A DNA stretch of 10,634 nucleotides, taken from contig QEUW01000271.1 in NCBI GenBank assembly GCA_003577005.1, positions 1-10,634 of the forward strand, read 5' to 3'. This document shows positions 1 to 8,487 of the stretch, in pieces. A model generated the notes under the pieces. The model worked only from the letters and a program-made list of their open reading frames with translations, did no database searches and had not been told where the DNA came from. A program made the position numbers and the translations under genes. Within the stretch, counting starts at the first letter, position 1. Each line of letters starts with the position of its first letter. The stretch comes from Chloroflexota bacterium. Lineage in GTDB: Bacteria; Chloroflexota; Anaerolineae; Caldilineales; Caldilineaceae.

Positions 1-2426
1 CGGGTAAAGCCGCTAAAGACGCCGTAGGTGTAGCCCTTGTCTTCGCGCAGGTTTTTGTTGAGCCGTGAGGCCAGCCCGGAGCCGCCAAGCACCGTATTAC
101 CTACCTCAAAGGCATAGCGGTCGGGGTCGTTGGCACGCAGGGCCAGATTGCCGATGCGCAGGCTCGACTGCTCGGAATTGGGGCGGTCCACCAGATAGAT
201 GGCCGGTTCGGTTGGACGTTCGACCGGCGGATAGTTGAGAAAATCGGTCGTCTCGCCCCTTTCCCAGTCGCCAAAGGACGCATCGGCGGCGGTGCGAGCG
301 CCATCGACGGTGAGGTCGCCCACGATCACCAGCAGGGCGTTGTTGGGGTGGTAGAACGTCTCGTGAAATTCTCGCAGGCTCTCCGTGGTGATGGCGTTGA
401 CCGACTCTGGCGTCCGGTAAAAGCTATAGGGGTGGCCGGGATAGACCGCACGGTTGAACTGGCGGCTGGCCAGTGTGTTGGGGTTGCTGGTGTCAAAGCG
501 CATGTTGTTGAGCAGCCGGTCCCGTTCGACTGCAAACTGATCCTCAGGAAAGGCAGGGTTGCGCGCAACATCGGCCAGCAGGTCAAAGATCAGCTCGGTC
601 TCGGTGGAGGGGCCGGAGGCGAAGACGCCGGTCAACTCGCTCAGGGCAGAGGCGTTGAGCGTGCCACCAACGCCCTCGATGGTTTCGGCTAGCTCGACAG
701 CGGTGCGGGTGGTGGTGCCTTTGGTGAGCAGCGCCGCCAGCAACTGTGCTACCCCTTGTTGGTCCGCCGGCAGCGCTGGCTCAGAGCCGCCGACGTAGAG
801 GGAGAGATTAACCTGGGGCGTCTTATGCTGCTCGACAAAGATGATCTCCAGACCATTCTCCAGCGTAAAGGTGACAAATTCGGGCACGCTCAGTTCATCG
901 CTCGGCAACGAGGCCGGTACGGAATAGCGGTTGACAACGCCCGGCGGCAACTGCTCGCGTGGGTCGGGGGGGAGGGGCGGCGGCTCGATGTTCAGATCGG
1001 GCGGCGTGGCGGTGACGGGCTCACCTTCTTGTAACACCGTCACCAAGTTGAGCGGGCGGTCACAGAGATACGTTTGGGCGACGCGTTGGATGTCTTCGAC
1101 GGTGACGTCGTCGTAGCGCGCCACTTCGGTGGGCAGTTGGGCCGGGTCGCCCAGGCGAAGGGCGGCATCTTGCAGCCACTCAGCGGTGTCGGCCACATTG
1201 CCGCGGAAACTGGTAATGGCGCCCAACACGACACGCTGTTTGGCGCGGGCCAGTTCGGCCTCAGTGACGCCGTTTTCGATTACATCTTGCAATTCGGCGC
1301 GCAACAGCGGATAGGTGTTGGTAATCGTCTGGCCGGCGGCGGGGATGATGCCAAATTGCATCACCGCTACGCCCAGCCGGTTCTCATTCAAACCGGCAAA
1401 GGCCGAAGTAGCCAGCCCGGCCCGCACCAACCGCTGCTGAAAACGACTACTCTCCCCACTGCCCAGGATCGAACCGAGCAAACCCAGGGCATAGACATCG
1501 TCGCTGGGGCTGGGGACCGTGACGACGCTGGCGAGCAGGCGGGGCAATTCGGCCAGTGGGTCGATGATCACCTCCTCATAGCCGATCTGGCAGCCGGTTG
1601 CTTCGTCTTCGCGCAGCGCAGGGAAGGTGGCCGGCATGGGATATTGTTCCAGGACCGGCGTCACCGGGTCGGCGGAGGCGATGCGGGCAAAATAGGCTTC
1701 GACCAACAGCTTGGTCTGCTCGATGTCGATGTCACCCACGATGACCAGCGTGGCATTGTTGGGTGCATAGTAGGTCTCGTGAAAGCGCTGGACATCTTCC
1801 AGCGTGGCGGCGTTGAGGTCGTCGATATTGCCGATGGTGGGCCGTTCGTAGGGTGCATAGCCGAGAAAAGGCAGCACATCAAAGCGGCGGATGGCATAGC
1901 CGTAGGCAGCATTGGCGACACGCTGGTTATACTCTTCGACCACTACCTGCCGTTCGGTGTCAAAGGCTTCCTCGTTCACGACAAGCGAACCCATGCGGTC
2001 GCTTTCGAGCCAGAGGATGCGGGGCAGTTCGTTGGCCGGGGCAGTGGCATAGTAGACCGTCTTATCGTCGGCAGTGTAGGCGTTGAAATTGGCGCCGATC
2101 TCGGTGAGATATTTGTCGAATTCGCCCTGTTTGACGTGCGCCGAGCCGTAGAACATCATGTGCTCGAACAGGTGGGCGAAACCCGAACGGCCTTCGGGGT
2201 CATTGGCGCCACCCACATGATAGGTCAGGTTGACGGCCACCACGGGCGCCGAATCATCGCGGGCCAGGATCACCCGCAGCCCGTTGTCGAGGTAATAATC
2301 CTCCAACGGAAGCATATAGTCGGCGAAGTCAAGATCGCCTGTAGTCTGTTCTTGCGCCAGCACCGGCGTGGTCGTAACCAAGGCCAGCACAACCGCAAAG
2401 AGAATCAACAACACGTTTCTTTGCAT
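1..2426 (-). CDS. Secreted M16-family zinc peptidase, two fused M16 units (C-terminus beyond window)
   Basis: This reading frame is open from an ATG at 2426 to the left edge (808 codons, no stop), so the protein is partial; tandem bacterial M16 proteins usually run to about 900-950 residues. Residues 1-24 form a signal peptide (hydrophobic core LLILFAVVLALV, cleavage after VLA), so the enzyme is exported. The N-terminal M16 unit has the inverted zinc motif HLFEH at residues 85-89 and the third ligand Glu in VVVEEYNQR (E164/E165), about 75 residues downstream as expected. A Pro-rich linker (PPDLNIEPPPLPP) leads to a second unit. At the equivalent site (732-746) that unit reads QLLAA instead of HxxEH, so it cannot bind zinc. 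It does keep the Arg/Tyr pair in LREDKGYTYGV (R794, Y801), which the first unit lacks. A GGGAG ribosome site lies about 7 nt before the ATG. The family cleaves peptides inside a closed chamber formed by the two halves. The substrate is unknown. Confidence 0.93.
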   Translation of the reverse strand, partial: MQRNVLLILFAVVLALVTTTPVLAQEQTTGDLDFADYMLPLEDYYLDNGLRVILARDDSAPVVAVNLTYHVGGANDPEGRSGFAHLFEHMMFYGSAHVKQGEFDKYLTEIGANFNAYTADDKTVYYATAPANELPRILWLESDRMGSLVVNEEAFDTERQVVVEEYNQRVANAAYGYAIRRFDVLPFLGYAPYERPTIGNIDDLNAATLEDVQRFHETYYAPNNATLVIVGDIDIEQTKLLVEAYFARIASADPVTPVLEQYPMPATFPALREDEATGCQIGYEEVIIDPLAELPRLLASVVTVPSPSDDVYALGLLGSILGSGESSRFQQRLVRAGLATSAFAGLNENRLGVAVMQFGIIPAAGQTITNTYPLLRAELQDVIENGVTEAELARAKQRVVLGAITSFRGNVADTAEWLQDAALRLGDPAQLPTEVARYDDVTVEDIQRVAQTYLCDRPLNLVTVLQEGEPVTATPPDLNIEPPPLPPDPREQLPPGVVNRYSVPASLPSDELSVPEFVTFTLENGLEIIFVEQHKTPQVNLSLYVGGSEPALPADQQGVAQLLAALLTKGTTTRTAVELAETIEGVGGTLNASALSELTGVFASGPSTETELIFDLLADVARNPAFPEDQFAVERDRLLNNMRFDTSNPNTLASRQFNRAVYPGHPYSFYRTPESVNAITTESLREFHETFYHPNNALLVIVGDLTVDGARTAADASFGDWERGETTDFLNYPPVERPTEPAIYLVDRPNSEQSSLRIGNLALRANDPDRYAFEVGNTVLGGSGLASRLNKNLREDKGYTYGVFSGFT

Positions 2427-2598
2427 CGTTTCTCCCTTTTTGTCACGGAGCTACGGCTCTCTTAAACAGTTCTCGTGTCTGTATAAGATGGCAAACCTTG
2501 ATGTGTTTTCCGTGAAATCCATGTGATTTTCGGATTAAGATTATTTTAACTCAACCACGCAGCATGAACCATCAAACACGCACTTGCCGCCATGTTGA
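2427..2598. other. Intergenic gap between argS end and M16 peptidase start
   Basis: This 172-bp stretch is A+T-richer than its neighbours. No clear hairpin with a T-run follows argS, so read-through into the peptidase gene is possible. An imperfect direct repeat (ATGTGTTTTCCG at 2501 and ATGTGATTTTCGG at 2521, 20 bp apart) is present. On the minus strand a weak candidate promoter, TTGAGT then GAAAAT with 17-bp spacing, lies in the A+T-rich part (about 2530-2560), but I would not call it with confidence. Confidence 0.4.
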
Positions 2599-4368
2599 TC
2601 ACATCCGTTCGGGTACGTCGATACCCAACAAATCAAGCACCTGCTCCAGCACGCGCGCTGTGTACTGGACAACGCTCAACCATGACGCTTGCTGCTCTAT
2701 ATTTTTCTCGCTAAGGATATGGTGCTGATGATAGAAACGGTTGAACATTGTCGCCAGCGTGTAGGCATACTCGCAGAGATGATTCGGCGCTCGCTGGGTA
2801 AAAGCGAGGTTGATCATATCAGGCAACTCGGCCAGTTTGAGCAAGAGGTTGCGCTCGGTTGCATCGACCGGCGCCGATAATCGCCCTGGAGCCAGCCTCT
2901 CGGCATCCGCTTTACGCAAGACGGAACGAGCGCGCACCGCTGTGTAGAGCAGATAGGGTCCGGTACGACCTTCAAATACCGAAAAGCGCTCCAGGTCGAA
3001 GACGTAATCGATCGAGCGATGGTTGGCGAGGTCGGCAAACTTGAGCGTGGCGACGCCAACTTTACGCGCAATCTCATTTTTCTCTTCGTCGCTGTATGCC
3101 TGTGCAGCCTCAATCTCGGCCAGCCGTTCATGTGCTTTTGCGGTCAGCATCTCGATCAAGGTGCGCAGCCGCAACACGCCGCCCTCCCGTGTCTTAAAGG
3201 GTTTGCCGTCCTTGCCATTCATGGTCCCAAAGTCGATATGCTCCAACTCCACGCCGGCCGGGGCGACGCCGGTTTTGTAGGCAGCGCGAAAGAGTTGTTC
3301 AAAGTGGGTGCTCTGGCGTTTGTCAACCACATAGAGGATCAGGTGCGTCCCTAACGCTTGCACCCGCTGTTCGATTGTTGCCAGGTCCGTGGTACCGTAG
3401 AGCACGGCGCCATCCGACTTGACGAGGATAAATGGCGGCAGCTCGCGAGCATCGCCCGGTTGGGTCACATCGACGACGAGAGCGCCCTGGCTCTCACGGG
3501 CATAGCCAGCATCACACAGCCGTTTGATCAGCGGGTCGATGCGCGCCTGGGTATCGCTTTCGCCAAGCCAGAGATCAAAATCGACATTTAAGTCCTGATA
3601 ATCGCGCCGGAGTTCGGCGACAGATACGCTGACAAAGTGTTGCCACAGCGCACGATAGCCCGGGCGCCCGCGCTGTAACTCGAATGTGGCCTGGCGCGCG
3701 GCTTCCATCGCGGTCGCATCCTCGTTTGCCCGCCGCGCTGCCGCCGGGTAGATCTCGGCCAGTTCCTCTATCGTCACCGGCGGTTCAGCGGGAAACGGAC
3801 CGGTTTCTGCCGGGGTAAAATAGGGCCAGTCGGGATGAAGCCGCGCAAGCTCGGCGATGATCATCCCCATGGGCAGCCCCCAGTCGCCCAGGTGGACATC
3901 GCCCAATACCTCATGGCCGGCAAAGCGCGCCAGTCGTTTCAGACTTTCACCGATAATCGCTGCCCGCAGGTGGCCGACATGCATCGGTTTGGCGACGTTG
4001 GCGCCGCCATAATCGACAATGATCTTCAAGCGGCGGCCTGCCTGCTCGTAGCCCAGGTGCTCATCCGCTATCAGGTCTCGCAGATAAGTGGCTAGATAGT
4101 CATCGGTCAGCGTCAAGTTGATAAATCCAGGTCCAGCAACGGCAACGGTGGCAAAGATAGGGGATGCAGCCAGCCGTTCCAGGACAGTCTGGGCAACCTG
4201 GCGAGGGGTCGTATGATAAGCTTTGGCTGCGGCCAGGGCGCCGTTGCATTGAAATTGCGCCAGATCAGGCCGGCTAGAGTGCATCACTTCACCGTATTGG
4301 GGATCATAGCCACAGGAGACAAAGGTGCTGGCTACCACAGAAGTAAGTTGTTCTTTGAGAGAACTCAT
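2599..4368 (-). CDS. argS: Arginyl-tRNA synthetase
   Basis: This is a cytoplasmic class I aminoacyl-tRNA synthetase that charges tRNA-Arg with arginine at the cost of ATP. Its 589 residues match the family's usual length of about 550-600. Residues 1 to about 110 are the N-terminal additional domain that recognises the tRNA elbow. The Rossmann catalytic core carries the HIGH-type signature HVGH at 130-133, within KPMHVGHLRAAIIGESL. The KMSKS-equivalent loop is GKDGKPFKTREGG (385-397), the variant typical of bacterial ArgRS. The helical DALR anticodon-binding domain occupies roughly 460-589, includes YTLATMFNRFYHQHHIL, and ends in the characteristic LGIDVPERM. The ATG follows an AAGGA only 1 nt away, an unusually short spacing, but no better start is visible. 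The gene begins 13 bp after korB stops, so co-transcription with korAB is likely. All catalytic motifs are intact. Confidence 0.98.
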   Translation of the reverse strand: MSSLKEQLTSVVASTFVSCGYDPQYGEVMHSSRPDLAQFQCNGALAAAKAYHTTPRQVAQTVLERLAASPIFATVAVAGPGFINLTLTDDYLATYLRDLIADEHLGYEQAGRRLKIIVDYGGANVAKPMHVGHLRAAIIGESLKRLARFAGHEVLGDVHLGDWGLPMGMIIAELARLHPDWPYFTPAETGPFPAEPPVTIEELAEIYPAAARRANEDATAMEAARQATFELQRGRPGYRALWQHFVSVSVAELRRDYQDLNVDFDLWLGESDTQARIDPLIKRLCDAGYARESQGALVVDVTQPGDARELPPFILVKSDGAVLYGTTDLATIEQRVQALGTHLILYVVDKRQSTHFEQLFRAAYKTGVAPAGVELEHIDFGTMNGKDGKPFKTREGGVLRLRTLIEMLTAKAHERLAEIEAAQAYSDEEKNEIARKVGVATLKFADLANHRSIDYVFDLERFSVFEGRTGPYLLYTAVRARSVLRKADAERLAPGRLSAPVDATERNLLLKLAELPDMINLAFTQRAPNHLCEYAYTLATMFNRFYHQHHILSEKNIEQQASWLSVVQYTARVLEQVLDLLGIDVPERM

Positions 4369-4381
4369 ATCCTTGGTCCGT

Positions 4382-5926
4382 CTACAATTTATCGCTCAAC
4401 TGGCGCTTCAAGTGCCCTACCACATCGCGAAATGAGATGATGCCCGTAGGCCGGTTCTGCTCATCTACCAGCGGCAGGTGGCGGAAGCCGTGGACAGACA
4501 TGAGGTGCAGCGCCTGAGCAATGGGTTGATCGGCCTTCATGGTTACGGGTTCGGGCGTCATGTAATCGGCCACGGTGGCGGTGCTGAGATCATCGACCAG
4601 ACCGGCAACTTTGGTCAGGACATCGCGTTCGGTAAAGATGCCAACCAGCCTGTCTTGGGCGTCGGCGACCAACAGACAGCCGATATTATGCGCCTTCATC
4701 TGACGGGTGGCCCGTTCCAGCGAGGTGTGTTCCTCTACCGTGATCGGCACGCGCGGGTTGAGGTCGGCGATGGTGGTAGCAAAGAACATCTCTTCACCGG
4801 CGGGTGTGGGCGCTCCCTGCCCTTCAATATCATCGACATATTCCTCATCCAGTTCGGGCGGCACTTCACCGGCCATGTCGGGTTCGGCGTGCTCGCGCTC
4901 GGTGACGGTCCAGAGGTCGGCGGCGCGGTAGAGCTTGTTGAGATCCCCTACACCCCGCTGTGTCTGCGCCGCCTGCACCTGGGCCATGAGTTGTTCGGCA
5001 AAGTGCGGCTTGCGCACATCGCGGATCACCCCCATCGGTGCGGGAAAGGCCGGGTATTCCATGCTGCTAAGTAGGTAGGCCAGTTGTGTTGACGTGGCGT
5101 CATGGATCATCAGGTCGTTCTCGCTGACGCCGTTGCCCAATTCGACCACCTCCGGCGTAAAGCCATTGAGCCGGATACCGCGGTTGCGGTCCTTGCCAAA
5201 GACCATGGGCATGCCATGTTCTAAATAGAGGGTGTTGTCGTCGCGGGTGCGGCGATCATCCAATCCTTCCCACTCGGTGGGGTTGAAGATGACACAATTC
5301 TGGTAGATCTCCACAAAGGCCGCGCCGGGATGTTGGGCGGCGCGGTGAAGCACTTCGCCCAGATGTTGCGGGTGGGCGTCGATGGAGCGGGCGACAAAGG
5401 TGGATTCGGCGGCCAGCGCCAGCGCAATCGGGTTGAGCGGCTGCTCGATGGACCCCATAGGCGAGGACTTAGTCACCTTGCCCATGCGCGAGGTGGGCGA
5501 ATACTGGCCCTTGGTCAACCCATAGATGCGGTTGTTGAAGAGCAGAATCTTGAGGTTGACGTTGCGGCGCAGCGCGTGGATCAAATGGTTGCCGCCAATC
5601 GAAAGCCCATCGCCGTCGCCAGTGATGACCCAGATGCTCAGTTCAGGATTAGCAATGGCGAGCCCTGTGGCGAGGGTCGGTGCCCGCCCGTGGATGCTGT
5701 GGACCCCGTAGGTATTCATGTAATAGGGGAAGCGGCTGGAGCAGCCAATACCGGAGACAAAGACGATGTTCTCGCGGGACACGCCCAGTTCGGGCAACAC
5801 CTTTTGCATCTGCGCCAGGATCGAATAGTCGCCGCAGCCAGGGCACCAGCGCACCGTCTGGTCTGAAACAAAATCCTGCCGCGTGAGTTTGATTTCAGCC
5901 GGGGCTGAAGTTGTGGTCGTCGTCAT
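4382..5926 (-). CDS. korB: 2-oxoacid (probably 2-oxoglutarate):ferredoxin oxidoreductase beta subunit with fused C-terminal CBS pair
   Basis: This is the TPP- and FeS-binding subunit. With KorA it decarboxylates a 2-oxoacid to acyl-CoA and passes two electrons to ferredoxin (or runs in reverse). Residues 1 to about 342 are the normal beta subunit. WCPGCGDYS gives C28 and C31, and C62 (GIGCSS) and C211 (YQNCVIF) complete the four cysteines for one [4Fe-4S] cluster. [13 protein letters not shown] (103-115) is the Mg-TPP motif, and KGQYSPTS (139-146) is typical of the family. After a very acidic linker (about 343-386) comes an extra Bateman module. CBS1 (about 387-441) has GIFTERD and CBS2 (about 452-507) has GIISFRD; both fit the adenosine-contact pattern G-h-h-(S/T)-x-x-D. 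The usual beta subunit is about 290-370 residues, so this 514-residue form is an in-frame fusion. Its ATG overlaps the korA stop (ATGA), with GAGGTG 6 nt upstream, indicating translational coupling. The exact 2-oxoacid cannot be fixed from sequence alone. Confidence 0.95.
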   Translation of the reverse strand: MTTTTTSAPAEIKLTRQDFVSDQTVRWCPGCGDYSILAQMQKVLPELGVSRENIVFVSGIGCSSRFPYYMNTYGVHSIHGRAPTLATGLAIANPELSIWVITGDGDGLSIGGNHLIHALRRNVNLKILLFNNRIYGLTKGQYSPTSRMGKVTKSSPMGSIEQPLNPIALALAAESTFVARSIDAHPQHLGEVLHRAAQHPGAAFVEIYQNCVIFNPTEWEGLDDRRTRDDNTLYLEHGMPMVFGKDRNRGIRLNGFTPEVVELGNGVSENDLMIHDATSTQLAYLLSSMEYPAFPAPMGVIRDVRKPHFAEQLMAQVQAAQTQRGVGDLNKLYRAADLWTVTEREHAEPDMAGEVPPELDEEYVDDIEGQGAPTPAGEEMFFATTIADLNPRVPITVEEHTSLERATRQMKAHNIGCLLVADAQDRLVGIFTERDVLTKVAGLVDDLSTATVADYMTPEPVTMKADQPIAQALHLMSVHGFRHLPLVDEQNRPTGIISFRDVVGHLKRQLSDKL

Positions 5927-7782
5927 GCCAGCACCTCATCGATCTTCTCTTTGACTTCCGAAATCTTCATGGGCCGCGCTTGCAACTTAGGGTAGGAGAT
6001 CACGTTAACGCCAAAGCGCCCGCGCAAGAGTAGCGCCAGTTGCCCCGCGTTCAGTTCGGGGACGAGGATCGTCTTGTAACTTGCCAGCACCTCTCTCAGG
6101 TTGCGCGGAAAGGGGTTCAGGTAGCGGAGATGGGCATGGGCAACCGACTTGCCCTCTTGTTGCGCCAGACGCACCGCCGAACGCACAACCCCATACGGCC
6201 CGCCCCAACTGACCACCAACAACTCTCCGCGCCGCGGCCCAAAAACCTCCTGCTCGGGGATGGCGTCTGCCAGCCGCGCGATCTTTTCGGCCCGTTCGGT
6301 GATCATCTGCTCGTTGTGGAAGGGGTCATACGAGACGTTGCCTGTGACGGGCGCCTTGCTCAACCCGCCCACACGATGTTCCAGCCCCGGTGTTCCGGGG
6401 AGCGCCCACGGTCGCGCCAGCGTCTCCGGGTCGCGCAGATAGGGCAGGAAGGGGCCATCGCCGTTGGTGCGCCCGCCCGGGTGATGCACCTCGATGGGCG
6501 GAATCTCCTCGGCGTTGGGGATGCGCCAGGGTTCGGCGCTGTTGGCGAGAAACCCTTCGGAGAGGATAAAGACCGGCGTCATCGCCCGCACCGCCAGGCG
6601 CGCCGCCTCGATGGCGATGTCAAAACAGTCGGCGGGCGTGGCCGGGGCCAGGATCGCCACCGGGCTCTCGCCGTTGCGCCCAAACATGGCCTGGAGCAGG
6701 TCGGCCTGTTCAGTCTTGGTGGGCAGACCGGTGCTGGGGCCGCCGCGCTGGACATCGACGATGATCATGGGCAGTTCGAGCGACACCGCCAGGTTGATGG
6801 CTTCGCTCTTGAGCGCCACACCGGGGCCGCTGGTGCCGGTCACCGCCAGCGCACCGCCAAAGGCCGCACCGATCACCGAGCCGATGGCTGCGATCTCGTC
6901 TTCGGCCTGGAAGGTGCGTACGTCGAAGTGACGCAGCGGCGCCAGGCTGTGCAGAATATCGCTGGCCGGGGTGATGGGGTAGGAGCCGTAGAAGAGCGGT
7001 TTGCCCATCTTCTGCGCCGCGGTCACCAAACCCATTGCCAGCGCTTCGTTGCCGGTCACTTTGCGATAGGTACCCGGCGGCAGATGGGCGGGCCGGACGA
7101 CATAACGACGCTGAAATGCTTCGGTGTTTTCGCCAAAGAAAAAACCGGCCTGCATCGCCTTGTCGTTGGCCTCGGCCACAGCCGGCTGTTTGGCAAAGCG
7201 CTTGTAGAGCCAATCGCGCGTGGTCTCCATTGGCCGGTCAAAAAGCCAGAAGACGAGGCCCAGGGCAAAGAAGTTTTGGCAGCGGTCTTTTTCTTTATTG
7301 CTCAAGGTGGTGAACTCCTTGAGGGCTTCGCGGTTCAACGTCTCCATCGGCACCTGGATCACCTGGTAGCCCTGGAGCGAGCCCTCTTCGAGCGGGTTGC
7401 TCTGGTAGCCGGCCTTGGCCAAATTCTGTTTGGTAAAGGCATCAGAATTGACGATGATCAAGCCGCCCCTTTCCAACTCGGGCAGTGTCGCCTTGAGCGC
7501 GGCCGGATTCATAGCCACCAGCACCTGGGGCGCATCGCCTGGCGTCAGGATGTCGCTGCTGGAAAAATGTACCTGGAAGCCGGAGACGCCCGCCAACGTC
7601 CCAGCCGGCGCCCGGATCTCGGCGGGGAAGTCGGGCATGGTGCTGATGTCGTTGCCAAAGACGGCGGTGGTGTTGGTGAACTGGGTGCCGGTCAACTGCA
7701 TCCCATCACCCGAATCGCCGGCAAAACGCACGGCGACAGATTCCAGTTCTTGAAGAATAGGGGTTGATTCTACGATTGTCAT
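5923..7782 (-). CDS. korA: 2-oxoacid (probably 2-oxoglutarate):ferredoxin oxidoreductase, fused gamma-alpha subunit
   Basis: This is the large subunit of the CoA-dependent 2-oxoacid:ferredoxin oxidoreductase and partner of KorB. It has 619 residues from the chosen ATG. Residues about 15-200 are the gamma domain ([17 protein letters not shown] near the start, then [14 protein letters not shown]). Residues about 245-430 are the alpha pyrimidine-binding domain, with YPITP at 268-272, a TPP-activating Glu region ([11 protein letters not shown]) and the hallmark [15 protein letters not shown] (348-362). The C-terminal domain II ends with HLRYLNPFP (551-559) and VPELNAGQL (574-582), typical of KorA. 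This gamma-alpha order matches two-subunit KorAB enzymes such as those of mycobacteria. An in-frame ATG 14 codons upstream (7824) would give 633 residues. I prefer 7782 because the added residues ([14 protein letters not shown]) look unlike the family, although AGGA sits a rather long 11 nt before the chosen ATG. No ferredoxin-domain delta subunit is encoded nearby. Confidence 0.95.
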   Translation of the reverse strand: MTIVESTPILQELESVAVRFAGDSGDGMQLTGTQFTNTTAVFGNDISTMPDFPAEIRAPAGTLAGVSGFQVHFSSSDILTPGDAPQVLVAMNPAALKATLPELERGGLIIVNSDAFTKQNLAKAGYQSNPLEEGSLQGYQVIQVPMETLNREALKEFTTLSNKEKDRCQNFFALGLVFWLFDRPMETTRDWLYKRFAKQPAVAEANDKAMQAGFFFGENTEAFQRRYVVRPAHLPPGTYRKVTGNEALAMGLVTAAQKMGKPLFYGSYPITPASDILHSLAPLRHFDVRTFQAEDEIAAIGSVIGAAFGGALAVTGTSGPGVALKSEAINLAVSLELPMIIVDVQRGGPSTGLPTKTEQADLLQAMFGRNGESPVAILAPATPADCFDIAIEAARLAVRAMTPVFILSEGFLANSAEPWRIPNAEEIPPIEVHHPGGRTNGDGPFLPYLRDPETLARPWALPGTPGLEHRVGGLSKAPVTGNVSYDPFHNEQMITERAEKIARLADAIPEQEVFGPRRGELLVVSWGGPYGVVRSAVRLAQQEGKSVAHAHLRYLNPFPRNLREVLASYKTILVPELNAGQLALLLRGRFGVNVISYPKLQARPMKISEVKEKIDEVLA

Positions 7783-7841
7783 GTCGAAAGTATTCCTAAA
7801 ACACTTGATCCGCGCATCATCCATTCACAATTGACAATTCC

Positions 7842-8309
7842 TTACCCACCTTCGGGTTTACGCGGGAAGCGGTCTGCCTCAGGCGGGCGGTTAAGGAGTT
7901 CCACTGGGAAACGGGCGGCCAGATAGGTGATCACCGCCTGGTGGGTCATATTGCCGACAATCTTGCCGTCTTTGCGCACAACGGGCAAGTTGCGGAAATG
8001 GCGCTCATCCATGAGGCGGAGCGCTTCGGCGGCTGAGACATCGGGGTCAATGGTGATGGGAGCAGGCGTCATCACGGTGTCGATGGGTCCATCCAGCACC
8101 TCGGGGGCGCCGATGACTTTGCGCAACACATCACGGTCGGTAAAGATGCCCTTGAGCTGCTCCCCCTCGGTGACCAGACAGGCATTGTTGCCGTCGGTGC
8201 GCAACTGGGCCAGCGCACTGCGCACCGTGGTCCCGCTGTTCACCACGGAGAAACTCGAGAGATCCAGGTGTGCGACTTTCTGTTCTCGCAGTTCGGATTC
8301 CAGGCTCAT
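7842..8309 (-). CDS. Stand-alone CBS-pair (Bateman) protein
   Basis: This 155-residue soluble protein consists almost entirely of two CBS domains, which in other proteins bind AMP, ATP, SAM or related ligands and control a partner. CBS1 (about 20-68) contains LKGIFTDRDVL, an intact G-h-h-T-x-x-D contact signature (T57, D60) nearly identical to GIFTERDVL in the KorB tail. CBS2 (about 78-132) has VMTPAPITIDPDVSAAEAL and RHFRNLPVV, but its contact motif reads GNMTHQA, with Ala125 in place of Asp, so that site may be weakened. There is no catalytic domain or membrane segment. The start is ATG 8309 because AAGGAGG lies 4 nt upstream; an earlier in-frame ATG at 8336 lacks such a site. It is the first gene of the unit leading into korA (59-bp gap), so a role as a regulatory partner of KorAB is a reasonable inference, though the sequence does not prove it. 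Confidence 0.9.
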   Translation of the reverse strand: MSLESELREQKVAHLDLSSFSVVNSGTTVRSALAQLRTDGNNACLVTEGEQLKGIFTDRDVLRKVIGAPEVLDGPIDTVMTPAPITIDPDVSAAEALRLMDERHFRNLPVVRKDGKIVGNMTHQAVITYLAARFPVELLNRPPEADRFPRKPEGG

Positions 8310-8356
8310 GCAGCCTCCTTTTGTTGTCACTGCCAACTTCTACGTCGCGTTGGCCT

Positions 8357-8362
8357 ATTGTA
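8357..8362 (-). promoter_or_regulatory. Candidate -10 box for the CBS-korA-korB-argS operon
   Basis: Read on the minus strand, TGATACAAT contains TACAAT, 5 of 6 matches to the -10 consensus, about 48 bp before the ATG at 8309. No convincing -35 hexamer lies 16-18 bp upstream, so activation by a bound regulator or a false match are both possible. Confidence 0.35.
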
Positions 8363-8413
8363 TCACGGATCTCCCTGACCTTGCGAGTGTGGTGTAGGCA
8401 AAGGGTGTGGTCG

Positions 8414-8487
8414 AAGATTTGATACCACAGGCGAATGTGTAGGTGTAGTTTCCCTAATCCACGAATTTGCTAGCGGCATCAAATCTT
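8414..8487. repeat. 10-bp perfect inverted repeat in the divergent intergenic region
   Basis: AAGATTTGAT at 8414-8423 is the exact reverse complement of ATCAAATCTT at 8478-8487, with 54 bp between. A second, shorter inverted pair is interleaved with it: AGGTGTA at 8441-8447 and TACACCT at 8491-8497. The region lies between the minus-strand kor operon and the plus-strand toxin-antitoxin genes. It could be a paired operator allowing DNA looping or a long stem. No transposase or target-site duplication suggests a mobile element. Confidence 0.6.

Noticed and set aside
965..1005. Possible frameshift or gene boundary in the Pro-rich part of the M16 gene (G-run on the plus strand)
   Set aside because: Reading codon by codon through the G-run keeps one open frame, passing from the N-unit through PPDLNIEPPPLPPDPREQ into the C-unit without a stop.
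1074..2465. 463-codon plus-strand ORF opposite the M16 gene
   Set aside because: The minus strand here has a continuous, motif-rich M16 protein with a signal peptide. The plus-strand translation has no recognisable domain and is a shadow of high-GC codon use.
5330..5866. 178-codon plus-strand ORF opposite korB
   Set aside because: It lies antisense to the CPGCG and TPP motifs of KorB, with no ribosome site or family resemblance seen.
6040..7767. 575-codon plus-strand ORF opposite korA
   Set aside because: KorA on the other strand matches its family along the full length. The antisense product is Arg/Gly/His-rich with no domain, as expected from antisense to high-GC coding sequence.
8414..8487. 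Inverted repeat as ends of a miniature mobile element
   Set aside because: The element would be only 74 bp, with no flanking target-site duplication and no second copy in the window; an operator or stem is simpler.
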